Assembly: GCA_947254665.1 (NCBI GenBank)
Contig: CAMYEJ010000018.1
Location: 1-13,978 of the forward strand
Reading direction: 5' to 3'
DNA length: 13,978 nt
Origin: an uncultured Peptoniphilus sp.
GTDB lineage: Bacteria; Bacillota; Clostridia; Tissierellales; Peptoniphilaceae
Shown here: piece after piece, positions 6,519-12,850 of the stretch
Position numbering within the stretch: position 1 is the stretch's first letter
How the letters are laid out: every line of letters starts with the position of its first letter
Notes under the pieces: model-generated
The model's input: only the letters and a program-made list of their open reading frames with translations
Told to the model about the DNA's origin: nothing
Database searches by the model: none
Position numbers and translations under genes: made by a program

Positions 6519-7667
6519 CTAAAACCTTTCTCCCGCTCTAACTAGGATTTTGTATCCTGGGATTTCTTTCTTTATTTCGTTTGTAATTCTATCTACCATT
6601 TCTTTTCTTTCCTTGGTACTCTTAAGAAGATTGCCGTCAATAACCGCATCGAAGCTCAAAGTTTCCGATGTGGTTATAAGGTCATGAAAATCTACAAATC
6701 CATTTAATCTTTCAATGACATTTCTAATCTTTTCCTCTGCTTTTAAATATTTTTCTCCAGTCATTCCCTGTGGTTCGATGTGTATGATAAGTCTTATGCC
6801 CATTTCGTCGCCGACTTCTCTTTCAATTTCACTTATTATTGCGTGGGCGGTATAGATATCCATTTCGTGAGGAAGCTCCACGTCCACTATGGCAAACTTA
6901 TCTTCTGGACCAAATGAAACGATTCTATAGTTGTGGGAATCCACCACATGATCATAGGAGTTTATTTTTTTCTTAAGCTCTTTTATCAAATTTTCATCAG
7001 GACTTGCTCCTATAATGTCAGAGATTGTATCTCTTATTAGAGAAAATGCTGAGTAAATGATAAATATTGATACGATTATCCCGGCAACTCCATCTACGTG
7101 GAAGTTGAAGAATTTGTTTGAAATAATATTTACCATTACTACTGAAGTAACTAGCACGTCTCCTAGAGCGTCGGTCCCTGTGGCGATAAGGGGAGTAGAA
7201 TTTATTTTGTGACCTAAGTGTCTATAAAATGTAAATAGATATACCTTTACTGCGATTGATAGAAGAATCAATATAAACGCAAGGTTTGAATAACTATCTA
7301 TGGTTCCATCTTTAAGTCTTTTAAAAGATGCAATTAGAAATTGAACTCCAACTGCAAATACAAAGATACAAATTACCATTGCTGCTAAATATTCTATTCT
7401 ACCATGGCCGTAAGGGTGTTCCTTGTCGGGAGGTCTCTTGGAAAGTTTCACTCCCACAATGGTAACCACTGCGCTCATAACGTCGAATACATTGTTAACC
7501 CCATCTGCTAATACAGATACAGATCCAGAAATAATTCCTATTACGATTTTAATAAAAGAAAGAATTACGTTTGATAGGATTCCGACTAAGGAAGCATAGG
7601 TAGAGATTCTTTCGCGATTTTCGTGGGGAGTATCGTATCCGCCGAGTTTTAAAATAATATTTTCCAT
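6519..7667 (-). CDS. mntE: Cation diffusion facilitator, MntE-like (probable Mn(II) exporter)
   Basis: Inner-membrane proton-coupled divalent metal exporter of the CDF family, 382 residues: six membrane helices in about 24-218, then a cytoplasmic dimerisation domain. HPYGHGR at 84-90 is the family loop after helix 2. Aligned by eye to YiiP, the transport site is N58 and D62 in helix 2 (ADGVNNVFD) and D166 and D170 in helix 5 (TDALGD). This N-D/D-D quartet is the set reported for MntE-type manganese exporters, whereas Zn exporters usually have His at the D166 position. The length also fits MntE, which is longer than YiiP (about 300): residues about 300-382 form an extra C-terminal region. AGGTG lies before ATG at 7667 and includes the stop of the upstream permease, seven bases away. 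Family certain, Mn specificity inferred. Confidence 0.88.
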   Translation of the reverse strand: MENIILKLGGYDTPHENRERISTYASLVGILSNVILSFIKIVIGIISGSVSVLADGVNNVFDVMSAVVTIVGVKLSKRPPDKEHPYGHGRIEYLAAMVICIFVFAVGVQFLIASFKRLKDGTIDSYSNLAFILILLSIAVKVYLFTFYRHLGHKINSTPLIATGTDALGDVLVTSVVMVNIISNKFFNFHVDGVAGIIVSIFIIYSAFSLIRDTISDIIGASPDENLIKELKKKINSYDHVVDSHNYRIVSFGPEDKFAIVDVELPHEMDIYTAHAIISEIEREVGDEMGIRLIIHIEPQGMTGEKYLKAEEKIRNVIERLNGFVDFHDLITTSETLSFDAVIDGNLLKSTKERKEMVDRITNEIKKEIPGYKILVRAGERF

Positions 7668-7674
7668 AGTGCAC

Positions 7675-8793
7675 CTAATTTATTTTAAGTCTATAGTCTG
7701 ACCACTCACTAACTACTTTATAAAGGGTTGCAAAAAGTGGAACGAATAACCACATGCCTACCACTCCATATAAAGATCCACCGATAACCACTGCAAAGAG
7801 TGACCACATAGGTGGAATGGAAAGAGAATTTCCAACAAGCTTTGGATCTAGAATATTTCCTTCCAACTGTTGCAGAATAATTCCAAGGATTAAATATATA
7901 AGAGCCTTAGTCGGTGATTCAATAAGGATGAATAATACTCCGAGGAACACTCCTATAATAGGTCCGATAAGTGGAACCAAATCCGTGGTGGCAGCTATTA
8001 CTGCAATCATGCTAGGGTATGGAAGACCAAGAATCATCATCATGATAAATGTCACGATACCCATGATGGATGCCTTTATAAGCTGCGCCTTAACGAAGTA
8101 ATAAAAATTATTTTTAGTCATTGAAAGCACATGTTTGACATAAGGAGCTTTTTCTAAGAATATAGCATCTACAAGTTTTTTTACTTGGTAGGAAAGATGT
8201 TCTTTGTCTGCCAGAATATATATTGTAAATATAAATGAGAAAAACGCTGTTGCCAATGATCCGAAGATTCCCGTTGCAGTTCCTAGAACTGACTTTGCGA
8301 TGGAGGAGTTGGATCCGTCGAAGAATCCTTTTAATCTATCGAAAAGATGATTCCAGCTTAGATTATTTACAAATTTCTCAAGCATATTTCCATAATTTTC
8401 GGTAATATTGTAAGATTTCAAAAACTCAATCGCTTTTTCTGTTATGGCAGGTAGATTTCTTTCGATGGTCATAATAGCCTTGATAAGTTGTGGAACGATA
8501 AGAGCAATAATGAGAGAAATAATCCCAAACATAAGAATCAAAGTTAGAAGAATTGAAATAGGTCTTATGAATTTCTTAAACTTCTTTGAATTTATTTTGT
8601 TTAGAATTTTCTCTATGAAGTTCATAGGAATAGCAAGGACGAACGCGATGGCGCCACTTACTATAAAGGGAGATACCACTCCCAAAATATTTAAAAATAG
8701 AGTACGAATAGTCTCAATATAAAAAAGGGCTCCAATTAATAAAATGGCGCTAAAGACAATATTTCGTATGTTTTTATAATCAAATTTAGTCAT
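7675..8793 (-). CDS. AI-2E family (PerM/UPF0118) membrane permease
   Basis: Polytopic membrane protein of 372 residues with about eight hydrophobic segments. Two N-terminal helices (about 11-58) and a third (about 78-100) are followed by a polar stretch (about 101-165), then the conserved C-terminal half with DLVPLIGPIIG (271-281), LDPKLVG (315-321) and the glycine-rich VVIGGSLYGVVG (335-346). Family members export small molecules (AI-2, indole) or act as Na+/H+ antiporters; the name does not prove AI-2 transport. The frame is open to a TTG at 8841, but the ATG at 8793 has GAGG (8802-8799) five bases upstream, and the longer form would include the terminator of the preceding gene. First gene of the five-gene run. 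Substrate unknown. Confidence 0.88.
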   Translation of the reverse strand: MTKFDYKNIRNIVFSAILLIGALFYIETIRTLFLNILGVVSPFIVSGAIAFVLAIPMNFIEKILNKINSKKFKKFIRPISILLTLILMFGIISLIIALIVPQLIKAIMTIERNLPAITEKAIEFLKSYNITENYGNMLEKFVNNLSWNHLFDRLKGFFDGSNSSIAKSVLGTATGIFGSLATAFFSFIFTIYILADKEHLSYQVKKLVDAIFLEKAPYVKHVLSMTKNNFYYFVKAQLIKASIMGIVTFIMMMILGLPYPSMIAVIAATTDLVPLIGPIIGVFLGVLFILIESPTKALIYLILGIILQQLEGNILDPKLVGNSLSIPPMWSLFAVVIGGSLYGVVGMWLFVPLFATLYKVVSEWSDYRLKIN

Positions 8794-8802
8794 TTTTACC
8801 TC

Positions 8803-8836
8803 AAAAAAATTAGACGAAGACATAGAGTCTTCGCCT
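8803..8836 (-). terminator. Intrinsic terminator of the DUF1858 gene, abutting the next ribosome binding site
   Basis: Reading the minus strand, AGGCGAAGAC (8836-8827), a 5-base loop and GTCTTCGTCT (8821-8812) form a 10-bp stem with one G-U pair. AATTTTTTT (8811-8803) follows. It starts a few bases after the DUF1858 stop, and its U-tract touches the GAGG of the permease gene. Some readthrough is presumably needed for the downstream genes, because no separate promoter fits between them. Confidence 0.82.
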
Positions 8837-8841
8837 TTCAA

Positions 8842-9051
8842 TTAAGCTTCTGCTTTTTCTATAGCACCATTCAAAGCTTCAACCAAAGTGTTAACGTCCA
8901 TGCCGTGTACCATTGCAGCTTCTTCAAGAGATTCCATTTGGCTAGCTGGGCACATAACACAACCAAGACCAAAGCTCATTAAAGTTGCTACTGAATTTGG
9001 ATGATCTTGAATAATTTGTCCAATAAGCATATCTTTAGTTACTTTTTTCAT
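8842..9051 (-). CDS. DUF1858 small CxxC protein
   Basis: A 69-residue cytosolic protein of the DUF1858 family, related to the N-terminal domain of ScdA/hydroxylamine-reductase-associated proteins. The family signature is clear: helix LIGQIIQDHPNSVATLMSFG, then GLGCVMCPASQMESLEEAA with C31 and C34, then HGMD. The two cysteines could serve a redox or metal/Fe-S role; the family function is not established. ATG at 9051 is preceded by GGAGGTG. It has its own promoter (9094-9122) and terminator (8803-8836), so it is probably mostly transcribed alone, with some readthrough into the membrane-transport genes. Family call is strong. Confidence 0.9.
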   Translation of the reverse strand: MKKVTKDMLIGQIIQDHPNSVATLMSFGLGCVMCPASQMESLEEAAMVHGMDVNTLVEALNGAIEKAEA

Positions 9052-9093
9052 AAGACACCTCCGTAAATAATATACCCATTAGGGGTCATAAAC

Positions 9094-9122
9094 ATTCTAT
9101 CATAGGTGGGAAATTATGTAAA
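9094..9122 (-). promoter_or_regulatory. Predicted sigma-A promoter for DUF1858 and downstream genes
   Basis: On the minus strand TTTACA (9122-9117), a 17-base spacer and TAGAAT (9099-9094) match the consensus at 5 of 6 positions each. The leader of about 35 bases contains CCC/GGG around 9074-9084, which could form only a very short hairpin. Confidence 0.65.
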
Positions 9123-9200
9123 ATAAAACGCCTAATAAGATGAAAAAATACAAATAAACTTAGATTTGAGTAAATTAGAAATGTAGTTTTAATTCCAATG

Positions 9201-9209
9201 TGATATACT
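9201..9209 (+). promoter_or_regulatory. Probable extended -10 promoter of fda
   Basis: TGATATACT contains an extended -10 (TG, one base, TATACT at 9204-9209), 30 bases before the ATG. No good -35 is seen at 16-18 bases upstream, which extended -10 promoters tolerate. The Shine-Dalgarno AAGGAGG at 9227-9233 lies in the short leader. Confidence 0.45.
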
Positions 9210-9238
9210 GATAATGAATATGGTACAAGGAGGACGAA

Positions 9239-10129
9239 ATGAATCAAAAACAATTAGATAAACTAAGAAATAACAAAGGATTTATAGCAGCGCTTGATCA
9301 ATCAGGAGGATCAACCCCAAAGGCACTTAGACTTTATGGAATAGGCGAAGATAAATATAGCTCAGAAGAAGAAATGTTTGACCTAGTTCACAAGATGAGA
9401 ACAAGGATTATAAAATCACCATCATTTAGTGGAGAAAAATTACTTGCAGCAATCCTATTTAAGATAACCATGAACTCAAAAATAGATGGCAAGTACACAC
9501 CTGATTTTCTTTGGGAAGAAAAAAATGTAGTTCCAATCCTAAAGGTAGATGAAGGCTTAGCTGAAGAAGAAAATGGAGTTAAGCTAATGAAGAAAATGAA
9601 ATCTCTAGACGAGCTACTAGAAAATGCGAAAGAAAGAAACATCTTCGGTACCAAGATGAGATCAGTAATTTATTCCTACAACGAAGAAGGAATAAAAGCA
9701 GTAGTTAAACAACAATTCGATTACGCAAAGAAGATTGCAAGCGCAGGATTCGTTCCTATCATCGAACCAGAAGTAGACATTCACGCAGAAGAAAAAGAAA
9801 AAATCGAAAAATTCCTACATGAAATAATGATAGAAGAACTTAAAAAACTTGGCGAAAAAACCTATGTAATGTTTAAGATGACACTTCCAGAAGTTCCGAA
9901 TCTATACGACGACTTTAACGATTATCCAAATGTAGTTAGAATTGTAGCGCTATCAGGCGGATACTCAAGGGAAGAATCAAATAGAAGATTAAAAGAAAAT
10001 AAGAGGATGGTAGCATCATTCTCAAGAGCTTTAACAGAAGGACTACAAAACGACATGACAGAAGAAGAATTCGATAGACTTCTAGGAGAATCAGTAGAAT
10101 CCATCTATGACGCATCATCAAATAAATAA
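9239..10129 (+). CDS. fda: Fructose-1,6-bisphosphate aldolase, class I
   Basis: Cytosolic glycolytic/gluconeogenic aldolase that cleaves fructose-1,6-bisphosphate to dihydroxyacetone phosphate and glyceraldehyde-3-phosphate through a lysine Schiff base, without metal. The 296-residue protein closely resembles staphylococcal Fda over its whole length: [17 protein letters not shown] (14-30), [10 protein letters not shown] (60-69), FGTKMRS (136-142), VPIIEPEV (172-179), VMFKMTLP (210-217) with the Schiff-base lysine K213, ALSGGYSRE (237-245) and ESIYDAS (287-293). AAGGAGG lies five bases before the ATG. It stands alone between its own promoter and a terminator. By eye the gene favours C-ending Phe, Tyr, Ile and Asp codons more than its neighbours, as expected for a highly expressed gene. 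Confidence 0.96.
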   Translation: MNQKQLDKLRNNKGFIAALDQSGGSTPKALRLYGIGEDKYSSEEEMFDLVHKMRTRIIKSPSFSGEKLLAAILFKITMNSKIDGKYTPDFLWEEKNVVPILKVDEGLAEEENGVKLMKKMKSLDELLENAKERNIFGTKMRSVIYSYNEEGIKAVVKQQFDYAKKIASAGFVPIIEPEVDIHAEEKEKIEKFLHEIMIEELKKLGEKTYVMFKMTLPEVPNLYDDFNDYPNVVRIVALSGGYSREESNRRLKENKRMVASFSRALTEGLQNDMTEEEFDRLLGESVESIYDASSNK

Positions 10130-10141
10130 GAACAAAAAAAT

Positions 10142-10163
10142 AAGCAGACTAAATAGTCTGCTT
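10142..10163. terminator. Bidirectional intrinsic terminator between fda and the stalk-domain protein gene
   Basis: AAGCAGACT (10142-10150), loop AAAT and AGTCTGCTT (10155-10163) form a perfect 9-bp stem. T-rich sequence follows on the plus strand, and a T-run (10140-10134) follows on the minus strand. It serves both convergent genes. Confidence 0.88.
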
Positions 10164-10168
10164 TTAAT

Positions 10169-11587
10169 TTATTTTTGTAGTTTAATCGTAACTGTATTGT
10201 TGTCCTTGTTCCATTCGATGTCTTGATCTTTAGAATCTTCTACATTTCCATTTGTTAATCCAAAAATATTTGCAACATTTACAAGAGAAACTAGGATTCT
10301 ATTATCTTTTATAATTGGTTTTGAATCCATCTTTGCAATTTTTCCATTTGAATAGATGATTTCATCTCCATCAATTTGGATTGAAGCAGTTAAACCGTCC
10401 TTTGTAAAAGCGGCAGTTCTTGTCTTGCTATCCCAGCTAACATCTACTCCGATAGCTTCAGCGATATTTCTAAGAGGTAACATAGTTCTACCATTTCTAA
10501 TCACTGGGGAAGTATACATCTTAGACTTCATTGTAGTACCATTTATTGTTATTTCAAACTCGTCTTTATTTATATTAAACACATAGGTAGCTTTATTTTT
10601 CTTTGAAGATTCATCCTTTTTAACTACTTTTGAATTTGAATTTTTATTAGAAAGATTATTTAGATGATGATAATTTAATCCTTTGTTATTATTTTTTGGA
10701 CTTTCAGCCTTATTATTTTTAGAATTATCTACACTTCCATTATCTTTCGGCTGATTTGCATGGTTCTTATTTTCATCTTTTTTATCCCCATCTTTCTTAT
10801 CAGGGTTAGGATTAGGTGCGGGTTTTTGATCTTTATCTTCTGGCACAGCAGATTTTACTTTTGCACTTGCTATAAAAGCATTGTTTTCATTTGAAACTAT
10901 AAAATCATTTGGATTTTGACTAGCTGATTTCCAAGATGGATTTTCATAACCTTCTATTGCTCTTGGTGATATAAGCTCAAATAAAGTTTTTTTAAGCACA
11001 TCATTTTTATCCTTAGAAACATCAAATCCGGGCTTTATTTTATATCCACTAAATTCTACAGGATTTTCTTTATTACCAATAACCTTATGAGGCTCTTGAC
11101 CAGCCTCTACTCCTTCACCGAGTTTAAATTTAACTAGTATTGCATCCGCTGGAACATTTTGTTCACTGGCAGATGTTGCATGGGAATAAACTTTTAATAT
11201 TTGACCTTGAATAACTAGTTCGGATTGATCTCCAAAAGTTAACTTTAAATCCCCCTTTTGAGTACCAAAATTGTCTGCATTTCTATTGGAAGTATCTTCA
11301 ACTTTAGCATTTTTTAAATATTCTTTAAGTGCTTGGTTATCTCCAGTTATTTCTACTGCATCTTTCCAATTAATATCTTTTGTGCCTCTCCAAACATTGA
11401 TGTCTTTTATTTTGATATAGTCTTTAATTTCAGACGAAATATCTTTCTTTGCCACTTCTGAGACCGCTGCTAATTCTATTTTTGACACCTCATTTTTATC
11501 AACAACAAAACTAGCACCAGCCACTGGGTTAAATGTACCAAGTACAATTGACGACGCTAAAATTAGCGAAACTGTTTTTTTCTTCAT
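10169..11587 (-). CDS. Secreted protein with unknown N-terminal domain, low-complexity linker and copper-amine-oxidase-like stalk domain
   Basis: Exported protein of 472 residues. A Sec signal peptide covers about 1-24 (KKK, hydrophobic core, cleavage near VAGA-S). Residues about 45-245 form an unrecognised region with an NVWRGTKDINWKDAVEI segment (64-80), reminiscent of repeat-type surface proteins of anaerobic cocci. Residues about 247-332 are an Asn/Lys/Asp/Pro-rich disordered linker. Residues about 335-471 form the Cu_amine_oxidN1 'stalk' domain: two beta-rich halves with SPVIRNGRTMLPLRNIAEAIG (about 360-380), VSWDSKTRTAAF (383-394), KPIIKDNRILVSLVNVANIFG (about 423-443) and IEWNKDNNTVTIKL (457-470). 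This is not an amine oxidase: no catalytic domain is present. There is no LPXTG signal, so it is released or held by other contacts. ATG at 11587 follows AAGGAGA. Monocistronic. Role unknown, probably cell-surface. Confidence 0.85.
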   Translation of the reverse strand: MKKKTVSLILASSIVLGTFNPVAGASFVVDKNEVSKIELAAVSEVAKKDISSEIKDYIKIKDINVWRGTKDINWKDAVEITGDNQALKEYLKNAKVEDTSNRNADNFGTQKGDLKLTFGDQSELVIQGQILKVYSHATSASEQNVPADAILVKFKLGEGVEAGQEPHKVIGNKENPVEFSGYKIKPGFDVSKDKNDVLKKTLFELISPRAIEGYENPSWKSASQNPNDFIVSNENNAFIASAKVKSAVPEDKDQKPAPNPNPDKKDGDKKDENKNHANQPKDNGSVDNSKNNKAESPKNNNKGLNYHHLNNLSNKNSNSKVVKKDESSKKNKATYVFNINKDEFEITINGTTMKSKMYTSPVIRNGRTMLPLRNIAEAIGVDVSWDSKTRTAAFTKDGLTASIQIDGDEIIYSNGKIAKMDSKPIIKDNRILVSLVNVANIFGLTNGNVEDSKDQDIEWNKDNNTVTIKLQK

Positions 11588-11617
11588 ATAACATCTCCTT
11601 TAAAATGAATTACAATT

Positions 11618-11645
11618 TAAATACTATGTGTTAAAATAATGTCAA
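11618..11645 (-). promoter_or_regulatory. Possible proximal promoter of the stalk-domain protein gene
   Basis: On the minus strand a perfect -35 TTGACA (11645-11640) is followed after 16 bases by TATTTA (11623-11618). It would give a leader of about 25 bases. It is weaker at -10 than the distal promoter. Confidence 0.4.
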
Positions 11646-11662
11646 ATTTAAATTGCCGTTTT

Positions 11663-11692
11663 ATTATAACATGGTAAAAAGTTTTCTGACAA
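11663..11692 (-). promoter_or_regulatory. Predicted main promoter of the stalk-domain protein gene
   Basis: On the minus strand TTGTCA (11692-11687), 18 bases and a perfect TATAAT (11668-11663) preceded by TGT, an extended -10. The leader would be about 70 bases and would contain the proximal promoter, so transcription from two tandem starts is possible. Confidence 0.65.
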
Positions 11693-11760
11693 CAAAAATT
11701 TTTATGAATACTATGATAATTTAAAAAAATTTTAACTTAAAAGAGAAATAAAGTTTATTC

Positions 11761-11788
11761 AAAAAATAAAAAAAGCCTTTCGGCTTTT
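11761..11788 (-). terminator. Intrinsic terminator after rpiB
   Basis: On the minus strand AAAAGCC (11788-11782), a GAAA tetraloop and GGCTTTT (11777-11771) form a 7-bp hairpin closed by a stable GNRA loop. The T-rich run TTTATTTTTT follows, reaching 11761. It begins seven bases after the rpiB stop. Confidence 0.9.
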
Positions 11789-11794
11789 AATTTA

Positions 11795-12238
11795 TCAAAG
11801 ATGTTTTTCTAGATTCATCATTTTTTCTACTCTACATGTGTGGCGTCCGCCTTCGAATTCTGCTTCGAAGAATTCATCCACTATCATCTTAGCAAGGTCT
11901 TCCCCTACGATTCTTGCTCCCATGCAGATGATATTTGCATCGTTATGTCTTACGCTCATTCTAGCAGAGTATGGTTCTGAACAGCAGCAGGCTCTTATGC
12001 CATGCACTTTATTTGCTGAGATGGAGATGCCTACTCCTGATCCACATATCAAGACTGCTTTGTCTACTTCTTTTGATGCCACTGCTAGGGCAACTTTTTC
12101 TGCGAAGTCTGGGTAGTCGACTCTCTCATCGGAATATGTTCCGTAGTCCACTACAAAGTGTCCTTTTTCTTCTAAATATTTTTTTAGGTTTTCTTTTAGA
12201 TGAAAGCCTGCATGGTCTGAGCCAAATCCTATTTTCAT
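11795..12238 (-). CDS. rpiB: Ribose-5-phosphate isomerase B (RpiB/LacAB family)
   Basis: Interconverts ribose-5-phosphate and ribulose-5-phosphate in the non-oxidative pentose phosphate pathway. The 147-residue length is standard. Visible: SDHAG at 7-11 with D8 and H9; the catalytic cysteine C65 in LICGSGVGISI; ACCCSEPYSARMSVRHNDANI (about 83-103) with H98 of the RHND motif; and the phosphate-side GGRHTCRV (130-137). The NDAN and CGSGVG motifs favour RpiB over allose-6-phosphate or galactose-6-phosphate isomerases, although LacB-type activity cannot be excluded from sequence alone. The ATG at 12238 lies one base after the stop of the guanylate kinase-like gene, with GGGAG inside that gene's end, so the two are co-transcribed and probably coupled. 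Confidence 0.95.
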   Translation of the reverse strand: MKIGFGSDHAGFHLKENLKKYLEEKGHFVVDYGTYSDERVDYPDFAEKVALAVASKEVDKAVLICGSGVGISISANKVHGIRACCCSEPYSARMSVRHNDANIICMGARIVGEDLAKMIVDEFFEAEFEGGRHTCRVEKMMNLEKHL

Positions 12239-12239
12239 T

Positions 12240-12761
12240 TTATTCTCCCGTGATTTCTAATATTTTTTTTGTAACTTCTTCTATTGGAAGCGTTCCGTCT
12301 ATTACATAATCACATATTTTTTCTGAATTTTCAACTTCTTCTAGGCGAGTTTTGATAGAAATTTCGTCATCGTTTCTCTCTTTAAGTCTATTTTCTATTT
12401 CTGCTTTTGGAATTTTTAGATAGATTGCTTTTGCTTCTATCTTTTCTTTTATTGCCAAAGCTCCATTTGATTCTACAATTAGAACATACTTGTCCTTGGA
12501 GCTTGCTGCATCTTCTATGGATTTTAGAGATGTGCCGTAGAGATTTCCGCAATACTCTGTATGCTCAAAGAAGAAATTATCTCTTATCTTTTCTTTGAAT
12601 TCTTCTCTACTTAAAAAATAGTAGTCTACTCCTTCAAGTTCGCCCACTCTTTTTTTCCTCGTGGTGTAGGTGGTTATTTTTTTAAATCCGTATTCACTGG
12701 TCAGTATTTTTTTCTGAGTGGTCTTGCCTGAACCTGAGTTTCCGACTATTAATATAAGCAT
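12240..12761 (-). CDS. Short guanylate kinase-like nucleoside monophosphate kinase
   Basis: P-loop kinase of 173 residues, shorter than housekeeping Gmk (about 190-210). GNSGSGKTT at 7-15 is the Walker A. TTYTTRKKRVGELEGVDYYF (30-49) matches the GMP-binding segment STTRxxRxGExxGxDYxF. Y70, and GNLYGTS at 72-78, match the second GMP-contact region. The lid/arginine segment RLKERNDDEISIKTRLE is at 125-141. The usual IDVQGA segment reads VESNGA (96-101), with Glu in place of Asp. The expected reaction is GMP + ATP to GDP + ADP. Its length, deviating motif and place beside rpiB leave open whether it is the essential Gmk or a paralogue with a different substrate, so no symbol is given. GGAGG lies six bases before the ATG. 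Confidence 0.78.
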   Translation of the reverse strand: MLILIVGNSGSGKTTQKKILTSEYGFKKITTYTTRKKRVGELEGVDYYFLSREEFKEKIRDNFFFEHTEYCGNLYGTSLKSIEDAASSKDKYVLIVESNGALAIKEKIEAKAIYLKIPKAEIENRLKERNDDEISIKTRLEEVENSEKICDYVIDGTLPIEEVTKKILEITGE

Positions 12762-12780
12762 AATTTCCTCCGTTTAGAGT

Positions 12781-12809
12781 ATTATACACGGTAGCTTCTT
12801 AATAGACAA
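12781..12809 (-). promoter_or_regulatory. Predicted promoter of the guanylate kinase-like/rpiB operon
   Basis: On the minus strand TTGTCT (12809-12804), a 17-base spacer and perfect TATAAT (12786-12781). The leader to the ATG at 12761 is about 13 bases, just enough for the GGAGG. Its -35 overlaps that of the divergent promoter. Confidence 0.72.
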
Positions 12810-12831
12810 TATCAAAAGAATAAACTATAAT
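12803..12831 (+). promoter_or_regulatory. Predicted promoter of the ABC substrate-binding lipoprotein operon
   Basis: TAGACA (12803-12808), a 17-base spacer and perfect TATAAT (12826-12831). Transcription would start near 12838, directly at the AGGAGG (12839-12844), so the leader is extremely short. The -35 is almost the same DNA as the minus-strand -35 TTGTCT. Confidence 0.65.
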
Positions 12832-12850
12832 ATATTTAGGAGGAAAGAAA

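Noticed and set aside
7675..8793. Quorum-sensing AI-2 exporter
   Set aside because: The family name is historical; members have varied roles, and no luxS or AI-2 genes lie in the window.
8794..8841. N-terminal extension of the AI-2E permease from TTG 8841
   Set aside because: This stretch is the terminator of the DUF1858 gene plus the ribosome binding site of the ATG at 8793.
9071..9090. Short CCC/GGG hairpin in the DUF1858 leader as a possible RNA switch
   Set aside because: Only about three G-C pairs, with no further pairing or known riboswitch signature.
9388..10121. Several minus-strand open frames inside fda, rich in serine and phenylalanine or leucine
   Set aside because: They mirror the Lys/Glu-rich codons of fda, lack ribosome binding sites and overlap one another.
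10169..11587. Copper amine oxidase enzyme
   Set aside because: Only the small N-terminal-type stalk domain is present; there is no catalytic domain or topaquinone tyrosine motif, so no oxidase activity is expected.
11838..12598. Plus-strand open frames over rpiB and the guanylate kinase-like gene
   Set aside because: Shadows of two well-supported minus-strand genes; no start signals or family motifs.
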